Source: Firmicutes bacterium CAG:475
Lineage (GTDB): Bacteria; Bacillota; Clostridia; Christensenellales; CAG-917
Reading direction: 5' to 3'
Length of the DNA stretch: 51,466 nucleotides
Assembly: GCA_000434435.1 (NCBI GenBank)
Contig: FR895540.1
Span: 1-51,466 of the forward strand
Shown here piece by piece: positions 41,393 through 50,009 of this stretch. Numbering within the stretch: position 1 is the first letter of the stretch; every line of letters begins with the position of its first letter. The notes below the pieces were generated by a model, which was not told the DNA's origin, ran no database searches, and was given only the letters and a program-made list of their open reading frames with translations. The translations under genes were made by a program, and so were the position numbers.

Positions 41393-42541
41393 TCAACCGT
41401 TGAGTCTGTCCACAAGCTCGCGGATTTTTTGCGAGGGATCGAGAAGATTCGCAACGGATTCGTTGACGTTTGCGGCGGCGATGATATAAGAAATATATTT
41501 TGACAAATCCGCTTCCACAAACCATTCGCACTCTTTGAGTTCTGGAATACGATACGTGAGGTTTGTCGAAAGCACTGCGTCAAACACGCCGTCCTGATAT
41601 GCTTTGTTAAATTTGTCCACACCTTCGGTGAAGAGCGAGAACGTTGCAGCAAGGAAAACCTTTTTTGCGCCCTTCTCTTTTATCTCTTTTGCAAGTTTGA
41701 GGATGGAATCGCCCGTTGCAATCATATCGTCTGCAACAAAGACGTTCATACCCTCGACCGACGCGCCGATATACTCGTGCGCAACGATGGGATTGCGGCC
41801 GTTGATGATTGTTGAATAATCGCGTCTTTTGTAGAACATACCGAGGTCGAGTCCGAGCACGGAAGCGTAAAATACGTTTCTCGTCATTGCGCCTTCGTCG
41901 GGAGAAATGACCATGAGGCTGTCTTTTTTGAGTTTGACGTCGGGAAAACGTCTTGTGAGGCATTTGAGGATTTGATAGTGTGCAAAATAGTTGTCAAATC
42001 CCATAAGCGGCACTGCGTTTTGCACTCTCGGGTCGTGAGCATCGAACGTGATGATGTCCGCAACGCCCATATTTTGAAGTTCGAGAAGCATTTGAGCGCA
42101 GTCAAGCGATTCTCTTGCGCTGCGTCTGTGCTGTCTGCCGCCGTAGAGCATCGGCATAATGACCGTGATACGCTCGGGCTTGCCCATGCATGAACATATT
42201 ATGCGTTTGAGGTTTTGAAAATGCTCGTCGGGTGTGAGCGGAATCTCTTTTCCGAAGAAAGGATAGGTCACACCGTGATTGCCCGGATCGCAAATGATGT
42301 ACAAGTCTTTGCCGCGAACGGTTTCGCAGATGATACCCTTTGCGTCGCCGTTTGTGAAGCGCGGGCAGTCGGATTTAAGAATAAACGTTCCGTTGTGGAG
42401 TTTGTTGCCGAGGTGCGATTCGCTGAACAGTGTGATGAGTCGTTTGTCTATAAGTTGAGCAAGTTCTTCAGCGCCGGGAGTGGCGATGATGGCGATGGGC
42501 GCACTGGGCGTCTCTCCGTAAATAGATAAATCCGGTGTCAT
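41393..42541 (-). CDS. prs: ribose-phosphate pyrophosphokinase, long form
   Basis: Makes PRPP for nucleotide, His and Trp synthesis. 382 aa from ATG at 42541 (GGAGG 5 nt upstream), some 60 residues longer than the usual 315. GGRQHRRSARES and TFDAHDPRVQNA correspond to the ATP/ribose region; VFVADDMIATGDSILKLA is the PRPP loop near 260. The longer in-frame start at 42595 precedes that ribosome site. Long Prs forms occur in several Clostridia; the extra residues lie at the N-terminus and near the active-site flag. Promoter at 42567-42595. Confidence 0.93.
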   Translation of the reverse strand: MTPDLSIYGETPSAPIAIIATPGAEELAQLIDKRLITLFSESHLGNKLHNGTFILKSDCPRFTNGDAKGIICETVRGKDLYIICDPGNHGVTYPFFGKEIPLTPDEHFQNLKRIICSCMGKPERITVIMPMLYGGRQHRRSARESLDCAQMLLELQNMGVADIITFDAHDPRVQNAVPLMGFDNYFAHYQILKCLTRRFPDVKLKKDSLMVISPDEGAMTRNVFYASVLGLDLGMFYKRRDYSTIINGRNPIVAHEYIGASVEGMNVFVADDMIATGDSILKLAKEIKEKGAKKVFLAATFSLFTEGVDKFNKAYQDGVFDAVLSTNLTYRIPELKECEWFVEADLSKYISYIIAAANVNESVANLLDPSQKIRELVDRLNG

Positions 42542-42566
42542 TTGTGCCTCCGTTGTTTTCAAGCAA

Positions 42567-42595
42567 AGTATAACAAATAAATTTTGGATTGACAA
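42567..42595 (-). promoter_or_regulatory. promoter of prs-UPF0173
   Basis: Minus-strand TTGTCA, 17-bp spacer, TATACT, about 19 nt before the ATG. Confidence 0.7.
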
Positions 42596-42772
42596 TCATT
42601 ATTGCCAAACAAAAAAATAATATTTTTTATTCGAGATTTTTATGCTATTTTCGCATTATTTTCGCATTTTTTTAATGCTTTTTTGTCGGCATTTACCCCC
42701 CCATTGGAAAAAAAACGCGTCAACGTATTCGTTTTTGTGTTTTAAGCAAATTCATATAGGTTTTGCCTATCC

Positions 42773-43912
42773 TCAAATATCCAGAATTTCTACCAATATC
42801 GAATTCATAACAGCCATACCCTCTCTTGTCAAAGACGCATAGCCGTTTTTTCTTTCAAAATACTTTTCCAGATTTTGCGGAACAAGTGGCAAAAGCTCTT
42901 CTTTTATGCCTTTATTCGTGCGCAAAGCAAGCATAATTTCCTCTTCTTTCACGTCTTTTCCAGTAAGATATTCGCAAAAATCACGGCAAATTTCGTCATA
43001 TGTATTTGCGCTTTCCACAGCATTTTTATAGTCGCTTAACGAGCGGAAATTCGCATACCTGACCTGCCCGGAAAAATCTTTCGTCGTATTGACGTTTATC
43101 TTCGATTTTTTCAAAAAAGAATGTGCGCCTGCGCCGAAGCCGAGATATTCTTCCCTTTGCCAATAGCCGAAATTGTGCAAGGAAATCTTGCCGTCCTTGG
43201 CAAAGTTTGACACTTCGTATCTTTCAAATCCGCTTGCTTTTGCGCAATCGTAAGCACAATCGAACAAATCCTGCGTTTTATCGTCGTCGGGCAAGACAAT
43301 TTTGCCTTGTTTGACCATTCTATCAAGCGCAGTGCCCTCTTCGACGCTCAATTCGTACATCGACAAGTGTTTCACAAGCGGCGCAAGCGTTTCGACTTCG
43401 GCTTTTATTCGCTCATTCGTGTCGAACGGCAGTCCGATTATAAGGTCGGCGGACACGTTGTCGAAATAACGCCTTGCAAGTTTGATTTTTTCTATTGCGG
43501 TTTTTGCGTCGTGAAGCCTGCCGATTGCTTTCAAATTGTCGTCGAAAAGGCTCTGAACTCCTATGCTGATTCTGTTTACGCCGACGTCTTTGTAAAGTTC
43601 GAGTTTTTGCTCGTTTATGCTTTCGGGATTGCACTCTATCGTCCACTCTTTAAGGTGGGATAAATCGAACCTGCAGGCAAGATTGTTGAGAAGCGACCAC
43701 ATAAGACTTCCTTCAATCAAACTCGGCGTGCCACCGCCAACGTAAATCGTGTCTGTTTTCTCTTTTCCGTATTGCTCGCTTGCAAGCCTGATTTCATCGT
43801 CTAACACGTTTAGATACTCGAAAATCGCTTGTTTATCATGGCAAGCGTAAGAGTTGAAATCGCAGTAGCGACACTTTGATTTGCAAAACGGAACATGGAT
43901 GTAAAGTTGCAT
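42773..43912 (-). CDS. hemW: radical-SAM heme chaperone HemW
   Basis: 379 aa. YIHVPFCKSKCRYCDFN carries the CxxxCxxC cluster motif with the HemW-specific extra residue after it; VGGGTPS near 60, IECNPESIN near 105 and the C-terminal HemW domain follow. HemW delivers heme to proteins and is often misnamed coproporphyrinogen oxidase; no other heme gene is here. Immediately downstream of the lepA terminator, and its ATG has no ribosome site, so expression may need terminator readthrough. Confidence 0.95.
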   Translation of the reverse strand: MQLYIHVPFCKSKCRYCDFNSYACHDKQAIFEYLNVLDDEIRLASEQYGKEKTDTIYVGGGTPSLIEGSLMWSLLNNLACRFDLSHLKEWTIECNPESINEQKLELYKDVGVNRISIGVQSLFDDNLKAIGRLHDAKTAIEKIKLARRYFDNVSADLIIGLPFDTNERIKAEVETLAPLVKHLSMYELSVEEGTALDRMVKQGKIVLPDDDKTQDLFDCAYDCAKASGFERYEVSNFAKDGKISLHNFGYWQREEYLGFGAGAHSFLKKSKINVNTTKDFSGQVRYANFRSLSDYKNAVESANTYDEICRDFCEYLTGKDVKEEEIMLALRTNKGIKEELLPLVPQNLEKYFERKNGYASLTREGMAVMNSILVEILDI

Positions 43913-43927
43913 GTTTTTTATTGAAAA

Positions 43928-43953
43928 CCCCGAAAATTTTGACGTTTTCGGGG
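43928..43953 (-). terminator. intrinsic terminator between lepA and hemW
   Basis: 9-bp stem CCCCGAAAA / TTTTCGGGG with an 8-nt loop, followed on the minus strand by TTTTC; only 16 nt upstream of the hemW ATG. Confidence 0.8.
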
Positions 43954-43960
43954 CGATTTT

Positions 43961-45763
43961 TTATTTGTTGGGATCGACTTTGAGTATGGAAATAAACGCC
44001 TCGCTCGGCACTTCTACGCTGCCCACTTTGCGCATACGTTTCTTTCCTTCTTTTTGCTTTTCAAGCAGTTTTTTCTTTCTCGTTATATCGCCGCCGTAGC
44101 ACTTTGCAAGCACGTCTTTGCGCATTGCTTTCACCGTTTCTCTTGCGATGATTTTGCCGCCGACGGTTGCTTGAATGGGGATTTCGAAAAGCTGTCTGGG
44201 AATGACGTCTTTAAGTTTTTCGGCAATACCTCTGCCCCTTGCGTATGCGTTATCTTTGTGCACTATAATGGAAAGTGCGTCGCACATATCGCCGTTTATC
44301 ATCATATCAAGACGTACAAGATCACTCTTTTCGTATCCGTCCATCTCGTAGTCGAGAGATGCATAACCGCGCGTCCTGGACTTTAAACTGTCGAAAAAGT
44401 CGTAGATTATTTCGTTGAGCGGCATACGATAGATAATTTGCACGCGAGTGGGATCGATATAGCTCATATCGATGAAAACTCCCCTCTTGCCTTGGCAAAG
44501 CTCCATAATATGTCCGACGTACTCGGGCGGAGTATAAAGCGTTGCTTTGACGATAGGCTCTTCGATGCTTGCGATTTCGCTGGGATTTGGCAAAGCCGTA
44601 GGATTGTCGATGGTCAACTTTTCGCCGTTGGTTTTTGTTACGATATACGAAACGCTGGGCGCAGTGGTGATAAGATCGAGATCGAACTCTCTTTCAAGTC
44701 TTTCCTCGATGATTTCCATGTGCAAAAGTCCCAAAAATCCGCAACGGAATCCAAAACCGAGTGCGGTTGAAACTTCGGGATCGAAGCTCAAAGACGCGTC
44801 GTTGAGTTGCAATTTCAAAAGAGCTTCTTTGAGATCATCGTATCTTGCGCCGTCCGCAGGGAAAACGCCCGTATAAACCATCGGAGTTGCCTTTTTGTAG
44901 CCGGGAAGAGCTTCTTTTGCCGGGTTTTGAGCGTTGGTGATCGTATCGCCCACAGCAGTGTCGCTGACGTTCTTTATGCTTGCCGCGATATAGCCGACTT
45001 CACCCGAGGAAAGCACGTCGCAAGGACGCATACCCGGTGAAAAATAACCGACTTCGACAACCTCGAACGTCTTGCCCGACGACATCATTTTTATCGTATC
45101 GCCGACTTTTACAGTGCCGTCCATTATGCGCACCATAGAAATTGCGCCGCGATAATTGTCGTAAAAACTATCGAAAATTAGCGCTTTGAGAGGAGCGTCG
45201 TCATCGCCTTGCGGAGCAGGCAATTTTTCGATTATTTGCTCGATAAGATTGTCAATGCCTATGCCCTCTTTTGCAGAAACCAGCGGACAACCGTCGGTGT
45301 CAAGCCCTATTATGTCCTCAACTTCGAGTTTCACTCCGTCAACGTCGGCGGAAGCAAGGTCGATTTTGTTGATAACAGGCAATATTTCAAGGTCGTTTTC
45401 AAGAGCAAGATAGACGTTTGAGAGCGTTTGCGCCTCTACGCCCTGCGTTGCGTCGACGACAAGCAATGCGCCCTCGCAAGCGGCAAGAGAGCGAGATACC
45501 TCGTAGGTAAAGTCAACGTGACCGGGAGTGTCGATTAGATTGAAAATGTACTCCTCACCCTTGTACTGATAATACAATCTGCACGTTTGCAGTTTTATGG
45601 TGATGCCTCTCTCTTTTTCGATTTCCATATTGTCGAGCAATTGCTCGCTCATTTCGCGCGCGGAAACCGTACCCGTCTTTTCGATGAGCCTGTCGGCAAG
45701 CGTACTCTTGCCGTGGTCGATGTGCGCGATTATGGAAAAATTGCGTATATGTTTCTTGCTCAA
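43961..45763 (-). CDS. lepA: elongation factor 4
   Basis: 600 aa translational GTPase that back-translocates or rescues ribosomes. G1 AHIDHGKST at residue 14, RGITIKLQ (switch I), G3 DTPGHVDF near 75, G4 NKIDLASAD; domains II-V follow with the LepA-specific C-terminal domain (about 485-600). The start is TTG at 45763 because GAGGG lies 5 nt upstream and the product reads SKKHIRNFSII as expected. The leader contains a long hairpin with arms TTGCGATTT and AAATCGCAA (45778-45811). Confidence 0.97.
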   Translation of the reverse strand: MSKKHIRNFSIIAHIDHGKSTLADRLIEKTGTVSAREMSEQLLDNMEIEKERGITIKLQTCRLYYQYKGEEYIFNLIDTPGHVDFTYEVSRSLAACEGALLVVDATQGVEAQTLSNVYLALENDLEILPVINKIDLASADVDGVKLEVEDIIGLDTDGCPLVSAKEGIGIDNLIEQIIEKLPAPQGDDDAPLKALIFDSFYDNYRGAISMVRIMDGTVKVGDTIKMMSSGKTFEVVEVGYFSPGMRPCDVLSSGEVGYIAASIKNVSDTAVGDTITNAQNPAKEALPGYKKATPMVYTGVFPADGARYDDLKEALLKLQLNDASLSFDPEVSTALGFGFRCGFLGLLHMEIIEERLEREFDLDLITTAPSVSYIVTKTNGEKLTIDNPTALPNPSEIASIEEPIVKATLYTPPEYVGHIMELCQGKRGVFIDMSYIDPTRVQIIYRMPLNEIIYDFFDSLKSRTRGYASLDYEMDGYEKSDLVRLDMMINGDMCDALSIIVHKDNAYARGRGIAEKLKDVIPRQLFEIPIQATVGGKIIARETVKAMRKDVLAKCYGGDITRKKKLLEKQKEGKKRMRKVGSVEVPSEAFISILKVDPNK

Positions 45764-45827
45764 TTTGCCCTCGTATTTTGCGATTTCTTACAAATATATA
45801 AAAAATCGCAATAAATTTTGAAAACTG

Positions 45828-45856
45828 TTGACTTTATTATAATTGAATAATAAAAT
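45828..45856 (+). promoter_or_regulatory. promoter of the glycerophosphodiesterase gene
   Basis: TTGACT, 17-bp spacer, TAAAAT; leader of about 35 nt to the ATG at 45898. Confidence 0.65.
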
Positions 45857-45864
45857 TTTATCAA
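45836..45864 (-). promoter_or_regulatory. promoter of lepA, overlapping a divergent promoter
   Basis: Minus-strand TTGATA, 17-bp spacer, TATAAT. It overlaps the plus-strand promoter at 45828-45856 almost completely, so RNA polymerase can occupy only one at a time. Confidence 0.7.
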
Positions 45865-45897
45865 CAAAATAAAATGACAAATACGGGGGTTTCAAGC

Positions 45898-46713
45898 ATG
45901 AATTTTCAATGGCTTTTCGATAGACCTATCGCGCACCGCGGTTTGCACGACGAACAGTATCCCGAAAACAGCATGCCCGCTTACGAGCAAGCGATCGCGC
46001 ACAATTTCAACATCGAAATCGACGTTCACGTTTCAAAAGACGGCGAAGTGGTGGTTTTCCACGACGACAACCTCAAAAGAGTGTGCGGCGTTGACAAACT
46101 CGTCAAAGATTGCACTGTGAAGGAGCTTAAATCATATCCGCTTGCAAACAGCGAGTACGTTATCCCCACTTTTAAGGAATTTCTTGCGCTAGTTGACGGC
46201 AAAGTCGGTATTTTGTGCGAGATAAAAGGCATCAATCCCTTCGATCATCGCATCGTGCGCGAAACGATAAAAGTGCTCGACGAAGTCGGATACAAAGGCA
46301 ACATCGCCCTTCAATCCTTCGATTTCGGCGCGGTGCTTTATGCCAAACGTCATTCGAACTACGCTTGCGGCGAACTTTGCACCTGGTGCTCCCCCGACGG
46401 AAAACACAATAGATGGTGGGCAACCGATTTTATGGGCAAACTTTGGATAAACAAAATCACGCGCCCCGATTTCATCGCATACGACGTGCGTGCGGTTGAC
46501 AGAAATTTGCCGGAAAACAAATGGATTGTCAAATGGAGCAAAAAATTGCCTATCCTTATGTGGACGATAAAGTCGCAAGAAACGCTCGAAAACGCCACAA
46601 AGTACGCAAACAACGTGATTTTCGAGCATATGGACGCCGCACTGATGGACAGCCTTGCACGCAAGTTTATGCCCTTCCGCTGTCCTGAAAAGAACTTGCC
46701 CTCGAACAAATAA
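45898..46713 (+). CDS. glycerophosphodiester phosphodiesterase
   Basis: 271 aa cytoplasmic enzyme hydrolysing glycerophosphodiesters to glycerol-3-phosphate. IAHRGLHDEQYPENS with the catalytic His-Arg near residue 12, EIDVHVSKDGEVVVFHDD with the metal ligands Glu, Asp and the second histidine near 45, CEIKG near 105, LQSFDFG near 140, and MWTIKS near 220 are all present. No signal peptide. GGGGG precedes ATG at 45898; an earlier ATG at 45874 lies upstream of it. Confidence 0.94.
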   Translation: MNFQWLFDRPIAHRGLHDEQYPENSMPAYEQAIAHNFNIEIDVHVSKDGEVVVFHDDNLKRVCGVDKLVKDCTVKELKSYPLANSEYVIPTFKEFLALVDGKVGILCEIKGINPFDHRIVRETIKVLDEVGYKGNIALQSFDFGAVLYAKRHSNYACGELCTWCSPDGKHNRWWATDFMGKLWINKITRPDFIAYDVRAVDRNLPENKWIVKWSKKLPILMWTIKSQETLENATKYANNVIFEHMDAALMDSLARKFMPFRCPEKNLPSNK

Positions 46714-46817
46714 TCGATTGCAAGTTTGCAGCCGCGATAAATTTGCGACAAGCAAAACCGTAAGCAGCAAGAGACAATTCATTCGATAAAATTGCAACAA
46801 TGTGGTTTTTAACAACT

Positions 46818-46846
46818 AAAAACGACGCCCGTTGAGCGTCGTTTTT
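46818..46846. terminator. bidirectional terminator
   Basis: 11-bp stem AAAAACGACGC / GCGTCGTTTTT with a 7-nt loop, T-rich both ways, between the glycerophosphodiesterase gene and the convergent membrane protein gene. Confidence 0.9.
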
Positions 46847-46873
46847 AATATAGATCTTACGATAAACTTCGTT

Positions 46874-49015
46874 TTAGTCCTCGTCCTTTTTGAGCTTTGC
46901 ACTCAAACCTTTGAAGAAGTTTTTGAGCGTTGCGCCGGCGGTTTCCGGCATAGCTTTGATATCCACGATCTTTGTGTTGTTGGTGATCGAATAGCTCACG
47001 TAAGCGTAGTAGCCGATCAAAAGCACCGTAAACACGCAGAATGTGATGTAGAATGCGCCCGTCGTTTCGAAGTTGGTGATTGCGGACGAAATCACACCGC
47101 TCTTTACAAAACCGCTTTGGTTCATAAGTTGAGCGTAGTTGAGGAAGCCGAGGAAAGACATTCCGCTCGTCACGAAATACATTCTCTTGTCGCCGCTGAC
47201 CATCGTAAAGATAAACGCAAGTGCGATTGCAAGGAACAAATACGTGTATGTCACCTTTATCGTGAACACTGCGATAACCGCAAACGTGAAGGACGCAAGG
47301 AGCAACAGCTCTTGTTTGTTGCGGTTCTTGAAGTAAAGCGAGATGACGTACGCTTCGAGCACCAAGAGGAAGATGAGGTTGAGGATGTTGACGCTTTGTT
47401 GCGAGGATTTGCCGTTCATACCCACCATGCCGTAGAGGTTGAACGCATTCTTGACAAAGTAGTTGACGTTGGTCATTTGTCCCATCATCAATTTGAAACC
47501 GTAGAAAGCGTCGCCCGCTGCGATTTGATGAATCGCGCAAGGAATGGTAAGCGCGTAGGCAAGCACGAAGCATGCGGGCAAACCGAACACGATTTTCGCT
47601 CTGTTGGACGTAAATTTCTTCTTGTCGTCGTTATCTTTGATGTACATATACACAAAGTACGCAACGACGATGGGCGCAATTGCCATCGCTCTCAAATCGA
47701 GCACTGCGGCAAGAGTCATCACAAAGTAAGTTGAAATATACTTTTTGTTGATCATCAAAATCAACGCGCCGACGATAAGAGCAATCAAAAGACTTTCGAA
47801 CGTTGCGCTGTGACCGCTCACCATAAGTGCGAACGGAAGCATTGCGTACACTGCCGAATAAACGGTTGCCAGCTTGTTGCCAACCTGCTTTTTGCCATAG
47901 AAATAAATCATCGCGATCACTGCCAAATCGGCAATTACGTTGATAAGGCGAAGCAAAATCGAAAGCGAAGCGTCGTCAAAGTTTTGACCGACGAAGCCAA
48001 GCACGGACAAAATGTAAATCACGCCGGGCGAATACGTCATAGTCGTGTTTGCGGAAGCCATCTTCTCAGCAAAATTGAATACGCCGTTGTTTACGCCGAG
48101 GTATTTTCTTGCAATTGAGAGCGTGTTGGTCATCTCGCTGCCCATTCCGTACATCGTGAGCAAAATCATAAGGCGAATTGCCGCCGCTCCGAGCAAAATC
48201 ATGCTTACGATAAAGGCGTCGCTTTGATACCATTTCGTTGCAAACGTGGTGGATTTCTTCTCAAAGACCGCTGATTTGCCGAAATCGGCGAAAGCGTCTT
48301 TTCTTGCATACAAACGTCTGATGAGCACGTATGCACAGCAAAGCAAAGCCACGCCGAACAAACTCATAAGCACCGTGAAGCAGATGCCGTTGACGTCTGC
48401 GCCGGTGTTGACGGTTTTTGCTTTTTTGAAGTTGATAAGCTCGAAACCTTCGGGCACTTCACTGACTCTTGAAACGTTTACGTTGTCGAAATATACCGTG
48501 CCTTTGCAGCTGTTTTCTTGAGAACCGATGCAAAGCGCAATCGTGAGATAATCGGTGTTTTTGGGCTTGACGTAGAAAGTGCTGGTAACGAAACCGTTGG
48601 TCTTTTGAGAGTGCGTAACGAACTTATATTCAACGTTTTCAAGGAAAGACACGTACGCGCCTTGTTTGTTGGAAAGTTCGGCGTCGATTTTCATATCGAC
48701 GGTGACTTTGTAAATCTTGTTGACTTCAACCTTGACGGATTGTTTGAGATAGCTGTACCCTGCCGATTTGTTTTCGATTTTGAGAACGTTGTCGCCGGAC
48801 TCGGAATCCGAGCGTTGCACTCTTGCAAACGATACGCTCGATGATGACGTCGTCCAACCCTCGAACTTGTTTTCCGACGTAAACGTGGAAAAATCACCGT
48901 TGGTGACGAGGTTTACGCCCTCTTCGCTCTCTGCGTTGTTGCATGCCGTAAATGCGAAAAGTGCCAGTACGAATACCAGCACTAACGCACTTATGAAAAT
49001 TGTTTTTCTTTTCAT
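46874..49015 (-). CDS. lipoprotein with carbohydrate-binding module fused to GT-C-like membrane domain
   Basis: 713 aa. A signal peptide with lipobox (LFAFTAC, Cys25) leads into a beta-rich extracellular domain (about 34-187) that looks like a CBM4/9-type carbohydrate-binding module (NLVTNGDFSTFTS, FEGWTTS, GTVYFDNVNVS). A transmembrane helix near 215-236 and then roughly ten more (about 265-690) form a GT-C-like glycosyltransferase fold; TYSPGVIYILSVLG replaces the usual DYPPGYLY motif and GSEM the usual loop aspartate, so catalysis is uncertain. Starts with GAGGA, 32 nt after rplS. Confidence 0.75.
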   Translation of the reverse strand: MKRKTIFISALVLVFVLALFAFTACNNAESEEGVNLVTNGDFSTFTSENKFEGWTTSSSSVSFARVQRSDSESGDNVLKIENKSAGYSYLKQSVKVEVNKIYKVTVDMKIDAELSNKQGAYVSFLENVEYKFVTHSQKTNGFVTSTFYVKPKNTDYLTIALCIGSQENSCKGTVYFDNVNVSRVSEVPEGFELINFKKAKTVNTGADVNGICFTVLMSLFGVALLCCAYVLIRRLYARKDAFADFGKSAVFEKKSTTFATKWYQSDAFIVSMILLGAAAIRLMILLTMYGMGSEMTNTLSIARKYLGVNNGVFNFAEKMASANTTMTYSPGVIYILSVLGFVGQNFDDASLSILLRLINVIADLAVIAMIYFYGKKQVGNKLATVYSAVYAMLPFALMVSGHSATFESLLIALIVGALILMINKKYISTYFVMTLAAVLDLRAMAIAPIVVAYFVYMYIKDNDDKKKFTSNRAKIVFGLPACFVLAYALTIPCAIHQIAAGDAFYGFKLMMGQMTNVNYFVKNAFNLYGMVGMNGKSSQQSVNILNLIFLLVLEAYVISLYFKNRNKQELLLLASFTFAVIAVFTIKVTYTYLFLAIALAFIFTMVSGDKRMYFVTSGMSFLGFLNYAQLMNQSGFVKSGVISSAITNFETTGAFYITFCVFTVLLIGYYAYVSYSITNNTKIVDIKAMPETAGATLKNFFKGLSAKLKKDED

Positions 49016-49047
49016 TGTGTTCCTCTAAAAAAATCGGATTTCCGCAA

Positions 49048-49386
49048 TTAGACTTCTTTGAGTTTTGCAGCTTTACCGGTTCTTTCTTTCAAGTAATAGA
49101 GTTTTGCGCGTCTGACTTTGCCGTGGCGAACGACTTGGATGCTGTCGATCTTGGGCGAATGAAGCGGGAACGTTCTTTCAACGCCGACGCCGCATGCGAT
49201 ACGACGAACTACGATTGTTTCGCGGATGCCGCCGTTCTTTCTTGCAATGACGATTCCCTCGTAAGTTTGGATACGTTCTCTCGTACCTTCAACAACTTTG
49301 ACGTTCACTCTGACGGTGTCGCCGATTGCGATTGCAGGCAAGTTTTGTTTCATGCCTTCTCTTTCGATTGTGTCGATAATGTTCAT
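49048..49386 (-). CDS. rplS: 50S ribosomal protein L19
   Basis: 112 aa. PAIAIGDTVRVNVKVVEG, QTYEGIVIARKNGG and ERTFPLHSPKIDSI are the conserved L19 segments; the basic tail KVRRAKLYYLKER contacts rRNA at the subunit bridge. GGAGG 7 nt before ATG. It usually follows trmD and precedes rbgA; here rbgA-rnhB-yraN come first and rplS has its own promoter. Confidence 0.97.
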   Translation of the reverse strand: MNIIDTIEREGMKQNLPAIAIGDTVRVNVKVVEGTRERIQTYEGIVIARKNGGIRETIVVRRIACGVGVERTFPLHSPKIDSIQVVRHGKVRRAKLYYLKERTGKAAKLKEV

Positions 49387-49408
49387 TTTTGACCTCCTGT
49401 ATTTGCGC

Positions 49409-49446
49409 GATGTTCACGACAAGCGTCTCTTGTTCGGCGGAACATC
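49409..49446 (-). promoter_or_regulatory. structured leader of rplS
   Basis: Outer stem GATGTTC/GAACATC enclosing an inner ACAAG/CTTGT hairpin, between the promoter and the rplS ribosome site. L19 leaders with autoregulatory roles are known in Bacillota; whether this is one needs a covariance test. Confidence 0.5.
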
Positions 49447-49461
49447 CGAGTCACGCGTGTT

Positions 49462-49490
49462 ATATTATCATAAATAAATTTATTTAACAA
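49462..49490 (-). promoter_or_regulatory. promoter of rplS
   Basis: Minus-strand TTGTTA, 17-bp spacer, TAATAT, about 70 nt before rplS. Confidence 0.65.
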
Positions 49491-49541
49491 GCAAAAATAC
49501 AATATAAATTTGCTTTTTAATCAATTTCTTTCGATTTTTAT

Positions 49542-50009
49542 TCAATTTCTAGGATATTTTGCGTCGTTTGCGCAAAAAGCGTTCTCGATATGGCGGATTC
49601 CTTCGTCGTCGATTGCCACTATATCGAAGCGCACGTTTACACCGCTCAAATGCTTTTGCGTCGTATATGATTTCGCCGCCGTGACGTATCTGGTGACTTT
49701 GTATGGCGTAACCGCCTCTTCCGGCGTTCCGAACTCACTGCCGTATCTCGTTTTTACCTCGACGAAAACAATCGTTCTTTCCGCCTTCTTCAAAGGATTG
49801 ATTTTCAGCAATTCGTGCACGAATTTTTCAAAACGGAATTTGGCGTTTTGCTTGATTAGATTGCCGTTTTCATCGGTATAGCACTCGCAAATTATATCCA
49901 CCTCGCAATCGCAGTATTTTGCGTTGCGTTCGATAATTTTATATCCCTCTTTTTCAAGGTATTCGGCGGCGATTTTCTCGCCTATGTCACCTGCAAATCT
50001 CGTGTTCAT
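49542..50009 (-). CDS. yraN: YraN/UPF0102 nuclease-like protein with an insertion
   Basis: 155 aa. GDIGEKIAAEYLEKEGYKII and the PD-(D/E)xK-like pair EVDII ... VFVEVKTRYG match YraN, but about 35 extra residues (around 47-83) separate the aspartate from the ExK, where most homologues have about ten. C-terminal RFDIVAIDD is standard. Role in DNA processing is inferred for the family. Overlaps the rnhB stop by 4 nt (ATGA). Confidence 0.88.
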   Translation of the reverse strand: MNTRFAGDIGEKIAAEYLEKEGYKIIERNAKYCDCEVDIICECYTDENGNLIKQNAKFRFEKFVHELLKINPLKKAERTIVFVEVKTRYGSEFGTPEEAVTPYKVTRYVTAAKSYTTQKHLSGVNVRFDIVAIDDEGIRHIENAFCANDAKYPRN

